Of a stretch of 48,073 bases of DNA, positions 41,595 to 48,073 are shown piece by piece. Made by a program: the position numbers and the translations under genes. Position 1 is the first letter of the stretch; every line of letters starts with the position of its first letter. The stretch lies in NCBI GenBank assembly GCA_022072505.1, contig JAJVHU010000051.1, positions 1 to 48,073 on the forward strand, in the 5' to 3' direction. Below the pieces are notes generated by a model that did no database searches, was not told the origin of the DNA, and worked only from the letters and a program-made list of their open reading frames with translations. The stretch is from Phycisphaerae bacterium. GTDB lineage: Bacteria > Planctomycetota > Phycisphaerae > UBA1845.

Positions 41595-42620
41595 TTAGAA
41601 GACATGGGCCATTTCGCAGGAGCGATGCACGTCGGTCTTCGTCCAATCCATGATGTATTCGAGAACCTGGCCGTACCCTTCGCGGTATTGGTTGCTTGCA
41701 TCTCCACCCACCTGGATCGCTACGGGCTTTCCGCCCAGCGTCCACGCCGACCCTGATGTCCCTGGTTGGAAGCCGCCGTCAACGGTCGATTCAACGTGAA
41801 GCAGGTGGTTCAGCGGTGGAAGCGTGTCGGAGGGGCCGGGCCGGAACCGCGGCACATAACTGATGAGGTTGAACGCGACGGTTTCCTGAGTATTGAACGA
41901 TTTCCCGGCGGTTCCTTTGGCGGCGACGATCGCCGCTCCCAGGGGTACGGCGCTCACGGTGTTGCGTTTCAAATATCCCGTCGAATCCGCGAGCAGGGTG
42001 CAAAGATCGGCGTAATCGATCTTGATCACCGCCGCATCGCACGTCCGAGAATGAGCGAGCGTGTAGAGTTGCCCGAACGCCGTTCTGGACCGGTTCTGAA
42101 TCTGGACTTGCACAATCCCTCTGCCGGTTTGAGTGCGAAGGGCATGCCCAACGGTGAGAACGCCAAAAAAAGACTGCTGTGCCGAAACACGCCAGCGGAC
42201 AAGGACTCCGCCCGTGAATGATTGCCCCGCATGAAGATTCAAGGCTGAGGCGCGGATGCGTCCGGCGACCTCAACATCGGTCGGAAGTTGCAGCGATATG
42301 AAACGGCGACCTCGCTTCAACCGCACCCGCGTTTCTCGATGCACGCGCCAGCGGGCGGGAAGGCGCCGCGACTTCTTGCGAACAAAATAGTATTTGACGA
42401 CGATGGTCGCCCCAGCCTCGATCCTGCCGCCGCGGCGCCTGACGCCGAACCCGATGAACCGAAACCCCGGATCGCCCAGCCGGCGCTGCCGGTCCATCAG
42501 GGTCTTGTGGACACGACCCCACTCCTCGGGCGTCAGCTCGGGTTGCGGCGCATTGCGCTTGGGCTTTGGTGATTTCCGTCGCGTCCGGCTCACCTTAGGA
42601 AGTCGGATTCTTGAAATCAA
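41595..42620 (-). CDS. Trypsin-like serine protease-fold protein
   Basis: 341 residues. A complete chymotrypsin-type triad can be read: H159 in FFGVLTVGHAL, D195 in CDAAVIKIDYADL and S289 in FQPGTSGSAW, followed by GGKPVAIQVGG, as in trypsin-like enzymes. The N-terminal 140 residues form a very basic linker (SRTRRKSPKPKR) and a beta-rich domain I cannot name. There is no signal peptide, so it may act in the cytoplasm. It begins inside the end of the lipoprotein gene (26 bases shared), so the two are coupled. The segment is visibly less GC-rich than its surroundings. Confidence 0.7.
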   Translation of the reverse strand: MISRIRLPKVSRTRRKSPKPKRNAPQPELTPEEWGRVHKTLMDRQRRLGDPGFRFIGFGVRRRGGRIEAGATIVVKYYFVRKKSRRLPARWRVHRETRVRLKRGRRFISLQLPTDVEVAGRIRASALNLHAGQSFTGGVLVRWRVSAQQSFFGVLTVGHALRTQTGRGIVQVQIQNRSRTAFGQLYTLAHSRTCDAAVIKIDYADLCTLLADSTGYLKRNTVSAVPLGAAIVAAKGTAGKSFNTQETVAFNLISYVPRFRPGPSDTLPPLNHLLHVESTVDGGFQPGTSGSAWTLGGKPVAIQVGGDASNQYREGYGQVLEYIMDWTKTDVHRSCEMAHVF

Positions 42621-44304
42621 CCAACGTTACTATCGGCTGCGTTTCCTTCGGAAGAGAACTATCGCTACCACCGAGCCACTCGTGGAGCGCATCAACGATC
42701 TCTTTCGTCTGCGCTTCGTCGGTCACAGGGCCTCCTTGTTCCGACTTGCGTCTCGTGCCGCCCTCGACGGTGACTTTTACCTGCTTTTGGGCTGCGTCAT
42801 AAGACGCTCGAACCGCATTCTCCGGTAGACCCAACGCGACTTGGTATCGACTGAGGACGAACTGCGCGACTTTCGCTTCAGCTGTCGCCGCGTCGCTTGA
42901 GACCATGCCGACCGGGGGCGGGTTCGTGGTGCTGTTCGTCGCCCCCCATCCATCCTTATCCGTCCAACGACCGATGACCTCTGACTTGATGGCGTTGATC
43001 ACGTTTCTCTGGTCGTCGGGAAGCTTGGCGACTCCCGGAGCAATGATGTTCGTCCAGAACGTATTGAATTTCGCCATGAAATTCTGCTTGTCGGCCTCCT
43101 TCTGAGCAAGGTCTCGGGCCTTGCGCTCGGCTTGCACGCGAATGTACTCCGTGACGAGTTTCGCGCCGTGGGCGCCAATGTCTTCGATGGACTGGGCGAT
43201 GGAAGCTTGCGACCGGGTCAGCGAGGCGATAAGTTCCCGGTTGTGTTGGGATACTCCCCAGAGTCTTGCATCCTCTTCCGCCTGTAGACCCGGTAGGATT
43301 GCAAAAACCAGGTAGTTGCTGTCCAACGCACGGCGGGTTCCATCCCAGCCCAGCGGCGGCTTCGGGCCCTCACCACCAACAAACATCCAGCCGCCGTCAT
43401 GCCAAAGACGATCCTTCTGGCCAAAACCTAATGGCAGAGGCGCGCCCGAGTTGCGAGCAAGTGTATCAATGATGGCGAACCGGTTGTAACTCAACCAAGC
43501 GGTTCTTTCATCCCATGTCCTCGCGGCCTCAGTTCCCGGGACAAAGGCGGCATGCGCCGCATACGTTGAAGAAGTCGACGAGGCAGCCGTAGGTTGCACT
43601 CCGCCGGCAGCCTCAGCGGCGGTCGGACGCAGCCCGCTTGGCTTATAAGGCACAAGCACAGCGTGAAAATCGAACACTTCCACATCGGGCTGTGTCGAAA
43701 GTATGGACTTGACCATGCCCGCCAGCTCGCTGACCACGCCGGCGAACTCCGGATTGGCGGAGGCTCCGATGTCCGCGATCGCCTTTACGATGCGGGCCTG
43801 CTGTTCGGTCTTTCGCTTTTGCAGCACCATGATCGAAAACTTCAATCCCAATTGCCGACCCTTGAAGTACGTGGGGCCATAGGCGATTGCCCCGTTGAAG
43901 TTGAGTTTTCGGTTGTCTCGGTCATCTGGTTTTGCATAGAGGATTCTCGTAAGCGCCGTCTTGTTGCCCAGCGAAGTCGGCTCGCTTTCCTGCACTTCGA
44001 CAAAGGCAAGGACGTCGTGAGACCCTGTCGTTACGCTTGACCATGTAGGAGGAAGGTCGGCGATAAAGACCGAGTCGACGACAATGGAGACAACGTCATC
44101 CGTTGACTGGATCCGGTCGCCAAACGTAGGAATGACTTGGGAGCGTATCGGCTCATTGGGCGACACCTTCCGGTGCGAGAGCGGGCGGTAGGCTTCCATC
44201 GTCGCCTCTTCGATGACGAAGAGTTCCTGCTGCCCGGACTGCCTCACCGAGCAACCGCTGGCCAGAAACAGGATCAGGGAGCCAACACAAAACATACGGC
44301 TCAT
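42595..44304 (-). CDS. Large lipoprotein of unknown function, paired with the protease
   Basis: 569 residues from ATG 44304, with GGAG eight bases upstream. The signal peptide ends in the lipobox LASGC. Residues about 30-240 look beta-rich (FVEVQESEPTSLGNKTALTRI, AYGPTYFKGRQLGLKFSIMVLQKRK). A Pro/Ala/Ser linker follows, then a central part (TWDERTAWLSYNRFAIIDTL). A long helix follows (about 370-430, SQASIAQSIEDIGAHGAKLV... AERKARDLAQKEADKQ), then a short C-terminal globular part. I recognise no family. Upstream is a clear promoter. A protein partner of the protease is plausible. Confidence 0.65.
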   Translation of the reverse strand: MSRMFCVGSLILFLASGCSVRQSGQQELFVIEEATMEAYRPLSHRKVSPNEPIRSQVIPTFGDRIQSTDDVVSIVVDSVFIADLPPTWSSVTTGSHDVLAFVEVQESEPTSLGNKTALTRILYAKPDDRDNRKLNFNGAIAYGPTYFKGRQLGLKFSIMVLQKRKTEQQARIVKAIADIGASANPEFAGVVSELAGMVKSILSTQPDVEVFDFHAVLVPYKPSGLRPTAAEAAGGVQPTAASSTSSTYAAHAAFVPGTEAARTWDERTAWLSYNRFAIIDTLARNSGAPLPLGFGQKDRLWHDGGWMFVGGEGPKPPLGWDGTRRALDSNYLVFAILPGLQAEEDARLWGVSQHNRELIASLTRSQASIAQSIEDIGAHGAKLVTEYIRVQAERKARDLAQKEADKQNFMAKFNTFWTNIIAPGVAKLPDDQRNVINAIKSEVIGRWTDKDGWGATNSTTNPPPVGMVSSDAATAEAKVAQFVLSRYQVALGLPENAVRASYDAAQKQVKVTVEGGTRRKSEQGGPVTDEAQTKEIVDALHEWLGGSDSSLPKETQPIVTLVDFKNPTS

Positions 44305-44390
44305 TTGGGTGTCTCCAGGGTTTGGGGTTAAGAGCTTCGAGAGATCACAAGGGTCCAAATCGCCCGATGTCGGACAACTCCGCAGGGTGG

Positions 44391-44419
44391 AATTATGAGG
44401 CGCCGGATTAGGTTGTCAA
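44391..44419 (-). promoter_or_regulatory. Promoter of the lipoprotein-protease operon
   Basis: On the minus strand TTGACA (44419-44414), 17 bases, ATAATT (44396-44391), close to the sigma-70 consensus. About 80 bases of leader precede the ATG at 44304. The 230 bases between here and the PCD gene hold no gene that I can support. Confidence 0.75.
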
Positions 44420-44649
44420 CAGGGTTTATAAAAAAGGCGTGTCTCAACAAACATTTCACAGGGCTCCAGCTTCGGATGGTGGGTTGTTATACCCAGCCGA
44501 TTGCGAATCTGGCCTGGCATGGCGAGTTGTAAACTCTTTGCATTTAAACCAATGTGCGGAACTCTGTTCCGCACTCACGCACCGGAGCTCCGCGATCCAT
44601 ATTTGTGCAACGGCTTACAACTCACGGGACAGCAGCGGCTTCGCCCGCC

Positions 44650-44979
44650 CTACCGCGGCAGGGCGTCGATTTTGGCCGCGAGGATGAAGTCGCTTTCGGT
44701 CAGGCCGTCGATTTTGTGGGTCCAGAGGGTTACGCCGACCTTGCCCCAGGAGAGGGCGAGGTCCGGGTGATGTCCCTGTTGCTCGGCGAGTTCGCCGATC
44801 CGGTTCGCGAACGCCAGGGCGGTGGCGAAGTCGGGGAAGGTGAACGTCCTGGCGAGGTGATGCTCGTTCACGGCTTCCCAGCCGGGAACCTGGGCCAGCA
44901 GCGCGCGGAGTTCATCGCCCTTGAGGGGCGGCACGCCGCCTCGGCAGGGGACGCAGGTTTTCGATGCAAGCGTGGACAT
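44650..44979 (-). CDS. Pterin-4a-carbinolamine dehydratase (PCD/DCoH)
   Basis: 109 residues from ATG 44979, with AAGGAA six bases before; longer in-frame readings have no support. The family motif is [EKQ]-H-H-[PD]... : here AEQQGHHPDLALSWGKVGVTLWTHKIDGLTESD, shown in part as QGHHPDL and TLWTHKI. FTFPDFATALAFANRIG is the first strand and helix. It dehydrates 4a-hydroxytetrahydropterin to regenerate pterin cofactor, but no aromatic amino acid hydroxylase gene is nearby. Convergent or isolated gene; a Cys-rich N-terminus (KTCVPCRGG) is common in bacterial members. Confidence 0.9.
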   Translation of the reverse strand: MSTLASKTCVPCRGGVPPLKGDELRALLAQVPGWEAVNEHHLARTFTFPDFATALAFANRIGELAEQQGHHPDLALSWGKVGVTLWTHKIDGLTESDFILAAKIDALPR

Positions 44980-45231
44980 GCCTGTTCCTTTCGGATGCGC
45001 GGCGCGGGCGCCGCTAAATAGATACACGCAGAAGGGAAACTGGCGAATCCTTTGTGCCAGATGTCTTCGCCCGGACGGCGCACGATCGCTGCCGGAGGCT
45101 GAATCCTTTGGCAACGATCGCGCGTCCTCCGGAGGAAATCCCGACGGTCACGGCTGGGTCCGTTTTCATTCAGAGCGCTCTTATCCGGATGCGGTTTCAA
45201 ATCCTTGGGAGGAGGGAGAAATATTACTCCG

Positions 45232-45327
45232 GTCATCAAATCGTTTACATGGCAACCGTGGCGACATGACCAATTCGCCGGAGAAAACGGCTCACGCCAG
45301 TCACCGGAGTGTAAACGATTTGATGAC
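45232..45327. repeat. 18-bp perfect inverted repeat
   Basis: GTCATCAAATCGTTTACA at 45232-45249 and its exact reverse complement at 45310-45327, separated by 60 bases. An ACTCCGGT next to the left arm has its inverse ACCGGAGT next to the right arm, but on the opposite side. The segment is AT-richer than its surroundings. It lies in the 400-base space between the PCD gene and the hypothetical gene, where I see no gene. Confidence 0.8.
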
Positions 45328-45337
45328 TCCATTAATA

Positions 45338-45366
45338 AGAACGCTTCCTTACGGGCGCGGCTCGGT
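45338..45366 (-). repeat. Repeat family B, copy 4 (core only)
   Basis: The core is identical to the other three copies, but the 3' part (GGTTTTG...CGTCTT) is absent. It starts ten bases after the 18-bp inverted repeat, which may have interrupted it. Confidence 0.85.
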
Positions 45367-45380
45367 CATAAGACAGGATC

Positions 45381-45953
45381 TCAGGTGTTCCACCGATGGC
45401 GCGTGGCGACGACGAAGTTGAGTTCACGGAAGAGCTGCTGGCGCTTGGCGACGAGTTCGGTGACCCGTTTGAGCGCGTCGTCGCTCGCCTGACCGCTGTA
45501 GCGCATCGTGACGACGTCCTCGAGCAGCTCCATCCAGCGACGGGTGCCTTCGTACTTGCGTTTTCGCTTGATGTCGCCGTACTTGAGCAGTTCGCGGATT
45601 TCGAACTCGATGCGGCGCAGTTCGACGGACAGCGCCCGGGCACGGACGTTCGGCTCCCAGCCGCCGATGCTCGCGCCTGCATCGGGGGTTCCGACCGCAT
45701 CGGGTTCAACGCCGTCCTCCGTCTCTTCGAAGGTCGGATCGTCGGGAGCGGCGGTCGCATCGGCGTCCGAGCGGAGCGGCGGATCCGCGCTGTCCCCGGG
45801 GGGAGTGCTTCCGGTGGCGAGGGGGCGCGCGGTCTTCGCAGCCGCACGCGCGGTTCCGATCGCGCCCGGCGGCGGCGCAGGCTCGGCACGGTTGCCGGAT
45901 GAATCCGCGTCCGCGGGCGGTTGCTCCGAAGGCGGTTGGATCGGGTCGATCAC
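45381..45953 (-). CDS. Hypothetical protein with disordered N-terminus and helical C-terminus
   Basis: 190 residues. The first 95 are rich in Pro, Ala, Asp and Glu and likely unstructured. The last 85 are helical and charged (LSVELRRIEFEIRELLKYG, KRKRKYEGTRRWMELL, DDALKRVTELVAKRQQLFRE) and look conserved in character. I do not recognise the family. Start GTG 45953 with GGAGGG about five bases upstream. It follows prfA by about 155 bases on the same strand and could share its transcript. Confidence 0.6.
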   Translation of the reverse strand: MIDPIQPPSEQPPADADSSGNRAEPAPPPGAIGTARAAAKTARPLATGSTPPGDSADPPLRSDADATAAPDDPTFEETEDGVEPDAVGTPDAGASIGGWEPNVRARALSVELRRIEFEIRELLKYGDIKRKRKYEGTRRWMELLEDVVTMRYSGQASDDALKRVTELVAKRQQLFRELNFVVATRHRWNT

Positions 45954-46108
45954 GTTTCCCTCCCGCGCCCGACGCCGAGCGCGCTGGTTTCGTCATCGAC
46001 ATGTAGCGTCTCCGCCCGCCGGTCGCAAGACGGCGTCGGCGGAAGCGCCGTGCGGAAGGTGAATCACAGGCTTGGGGCGGATCAGCGGCGACGTGGCGGA
46101 GGCGGCGC

Positions 46109-47209
46109 TTACATCGTCAGGGCTTCGAGGCGGCGCTGCTTGTCGAACGTCTGAAGCGACTGGACCAGCTCGTCGAGTTCGCCCTGAAGGATGCGGTCCA
46201 GGCTGTAAAGGTCGAGTCCGATGCGGTGGTCCGTGCAGCGGTTCTGCGGGAAATTGTACGTCCGGATGCGCTCCGAGCGGTCGCCGCTGCCGATCATGCT
46301 GCGGCGGACGCTGTCCCGCGCGGCGTTCTGCTGGCTCTGGAAGTGTTCGTACAGGCGGGAGAGCATGATGCGCCGCGCCTTGGCGCGGTTCTTGTGCTGG
46401 CTCTTCTCGTCGCGCATGTTCACGGTGATCCCCGTCGCCTTATGCACGAGCCGGATCGCTGAGGACACCTTGTTGACGTTCTGACCGCCGGGCCCGCCCG
46501 CCCGCGACACGAACTCCTCGCAGTCCGTGTCCCAGTTGATGTCGATGTTGACCTCCTCCGGTTCCGGCAGGACCGCCACCGTCGCCGCGGACGTATGCAC
46601 CCGCCCCTGGGCCTCGGTCTCGGGCACGCGCTGCACCCGATGCCCCCCGCCTTCATAACCCAGCAGGCGGTACACGTTCGGACCCTTGACGGAGAGAATG
46701 ACCTCCTTCAGCCCGCCCATGTCCGACCCGTTCTGGTCCAGCACCTCCACCTTCAGCCCCCGCCGCTCGCAGAACCGCAGGTACATCTCATACAGATCGC
46801 GGACGAAGAGCGCCGCCTCCTCGCCGCCCGTCCCTGCCCGGATCTCCATGATGACCGACTCGACCGCGGCTTCGGTGTCCGTGACGATCGCTTCCTTGAG
46901 GTCGTCCAGCATGTGATCATGCCGCTTGCGCAGGTCCGCCAACTCCTGCTCCGCAAGCGCTCGAAGCTCCTTGTCCTGGGTGCGGTCCTCGACGATCGCC
47001 CGCGTCTGCGTCAGCCCCTGCTGCACTTTGCAGAACGCCCGGTACGGATCGACCAGGCGACGAAGCTTCCCCAGTTCCTTCATGATGGACACGGTTTTCA
47101 CCGCGTCGGACGCGACGGCGCCGTCGTTCATCTGCGCAAGCAGGTCGTCATGCCGCTGGGCGACCCCCGCGAGCTTGGCAAGCAGACGAGTATTCAAATC
47201 GTCGGACAT
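46109..47209 (-). CDS. prfA: Peptide chain release factor 1
   Basis: 366 residues, normal RF1 length. [12 protein letters not shown] and [19 protein letters not shown] give domain 2 with the stop-codon-reading tripeptide PET in the PxT position. [19 protein letters not shown] carries GGQ, which triggers peptidyl-tRNA hydrolysis. [13 protein letters not shown] and [24 protein letters not shown] complete the signature. It recognises UAA and UAG. rpmE lies upstream on the same strand, the common rpmE-prfA order; prmC, often next, is absent. Confidence 0.97.
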   Translation of the reverse strand: MSDDLNTRLLAKLAGVAQRHDDLLAQMNDGAVASDAVKTVSIMKELGKLRRLVDPYRAFCKVQQGLTQTRAIVEDRTQDKELRALAEQELADLRKRHDHMLDDLKEAIVTDTEAAVESVIMEIRAGTGGEEAALFVRDLYEMYLRFCERRGLKVEVLDQNGSDMGGLKEVILSVKGPNVYRLLGYEGGGHRVQRVPETEAQGRVHTSAATVAVLPEPEEVNIDINWDTDCEEFVSRAGGPGGQNVNKVSSAIRLVHKATGITVNMRDEKSQHKNRAKARRIMLSRLYEHFQSQQNAARDSVRRSMIGSGDRSERIRTYNFPQNRCTDHRIGLDLYSLDRILQGELDELVQSLQTFDKQRRLEALTM

Positions 47210-47524
47210 GCGTTGATCTTACGGCGGGACCGGTCCGGCGAAACCGCGGCACGCTTCCGGCATCCGCGCCCCCGGAAGCGTCATCCTGCCGAACCGCGCC
47301 CGCCAGAAAGCGATTGAAGAGGCAGGATTTCGGATTTAAGACTCTGGATCGGGGCTGCCGTCCCGGCATCATATCCGAAATCCAACCGGTCCCCAGCCGC
47401 GCCCGTCGATCCGCCGGTCGCCCGCCGCGCTTCCCGGATCGCCGATCCCTTCCTGACAACGAACCACGCCTTTGCGCCGCAAAAAACCGCGGCCCCGGCG
47501 TGGTTCGACGTGGGAGCAGCTCCG
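47210..47524 (-). other. Gap between rpmE and prfA with a long hairpin
   Basis: CGAACCACGCC (47460-47470) is repeated as its exact reverse complement at 47497-47507. Inside the loop is CCGC...GCGG around a run of six As (Ts on the minus strand). No T run follows the outer stem, so it may be an attenuator or stabiliser rather than a terminator. I see no gene here. Confidence 0.5.
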
Positions 47525-47776
47525 CTAGATGCGCTTGCGGAAACCCTTCGGCTTGTCCTTCTCCTTCGGCTTGAAGTACTCGCCGCCGAACTTCCTCGTA
47601 AATCGGTCGACACGGCCCATCGAGTCCACGAATTTCTGCTGCCCGGTGAAGAACGGGTGACAGCCGGAGCAGATTTCGATGTGAATTTCCTTCACCGTGC
47701 TCCGCGTCTCCCACGTGTTCCCGCAACCGCACTTAACCGTGCATGCGTCGTATTTCGGATGAATGCCTTCCTTCAT
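47525..47776 (-). CDS. rpmE: Ribosomal protein bL31 (zinc-binding form)
   Basis: 83 residues from ATG 47776; longer readings into the promoter are not credible. [22 protein letters not shown] and [19 protein letters not shown] are typical. The CxC and CxxC cysteines are kept, so this is the Zn-containing form, not the zinc-independent paralogue. A Lys-rich tail ([15 protein letters not shown]) is longer than in E. coli. First gene of the rpmE-prfA pair. Confidence 0.96.
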   Translation of the reverse strand: MKEGIHPKYDACTVKCGCGNTWETRSTVKEIHIEICSGCHPFFTGQQKFVDSMGRVDRFTRKFGGEYFKPKEKDKPKGFRKRI

Positions 47777-47892
47777 CGTTGCACCCTGTCTGTTGCACCC
47801 TATCTGCCTGACTCCGGGCTGAGCGATCGCTGGAAACGCAACCCCGTCCCGGAAACCCCCGGTCCGTGACGCCCCGCCAAGCCGAGCCCGGC

Positions 47893-47921
47893 ATTGTAGA
47901 CGCCCCGGTTCACCCTGACAA
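47893..47921 (-). promoter_or_regulatory. Promoter of rpmE
   Basis: On the minus strand TTGTCA (47921-47916), 17 bases, TACAAT (47898-47893), a good sigma-70 match. The start of rpmE is about 115 bases downstream. Confidence 0.7.
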
Positions 47922-47973
47922 CCCTCTCCGCGGGGCGATCGCGTAAGCGGGTGCATCCCATTTTTCGTGGCGA

Positions 47974-48073
47974 TTATGCAGCCCGGTGCAGCGGGCGGGA
48001 TGCCCAGAAGGCGTCCCAGTCGTAGTTGAGTCGATGGGCGACCAAGCTGGCCATGGCCACGGCGCCGGGTTCG
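47974..48073 (-). CDS. C-terminal end of a leftward gene cut by the window edge
   Basis: On the minus strand the frame reads [19 protein letters not shown], then [13 protein letters not shown] and a TAA stop at 47976-47974. The character recalls the C-terminus of a transposase, but this is a weak impression; no function can be claimed. Confidence 0.4.
   Translation of the reverse strand, partial: EPGAVAMASLVAHRLNYDWDAFWASRPLHRAA

Overview
The window looks like a chromosomal piece of a high-GC planctomycete-type bacterium, possibly from the Phycisphaerae. This is inferred from gene content: a division/cell-wall (dcw) cluster that runs straight from an ftsQ-like gene into ribosomal protein genes with no ftsA or ftsZ, a LysM gene inside that cluster, PQQ-propeller secreted proteins, and many short hairpin-rich intergenic repeats. 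No taxonomic marker was compared with a database.

Layout. 0-4 kb: fragments and accessory genes, namely the first codons of a leftward gene, a C-terminally shortened secreted zinc metalloprotease, an IS1595-type transposase remnant, a CxxC-rich protein that has probably lost its start, and a DinB-family protein. 4-12 kb: an FHA-GAF-PP2C phosphatase facing a leftward module of four genes (two AlkP-superfamily hydrolases, a small RHH-like protein and a membrane protein). 12.3-15.8 kb: a PPDK ATP-grasp-like protein and a GT4 glycosyltransferase. 15.9-32.6 kb: the dcw cluster, mraZ, rsmH, LysM gene, ftsL-like, ftsI, murE, murF, mraY, ftsW, murG, murC, murB, ddl, ftsQ-like. It encodes UDP-MurNAc peptide synthesis except the MurD step, lipid I and II formation, and a SEDS/class B PBP pair, so the cell probably makes meso-DAP peptidoglycan. 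32.7-34.9 kb: rpmI, rplT and mgtE. 34.9-36.1 kb: a repeat nest containing tRNA-Leu(GAG). 36.1-41.4 kb: a PaaK-like adenylating enzyme and two overlapping PQQ-propeller genes. 41.6-44.3 kb: a leftward lipoprotein gene and trypsin-like protease gene of visibly lower GC. 44.6-48 kb: PCD/DCoH dehydratase, a small hypothetical protein, prfA, rpmE and the end of a truncated gene.

Several unrelated families of short interspersed repeats occupy the spaces between genes. Family A (about 90 bp, three copies) shows paired base changes in a stem. Family B has a perfectly conserved core of about 30 nt in four copies. Family D (GAATGC/GCATTC arms) lies twice just upstream of an exported protein and is read in frame there. 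The best candidates for undescribed biology are the AlkP/RHH/membrane-protein module, the lipoprotein-protease pair, the structured repeat families, and the arrangement upstream of rsmH: 10-bp-phased TGG boxes before mraZ and a strong terminator after it.

All calls come from reading sequence and translations. No database search, folding program or profile search was run.
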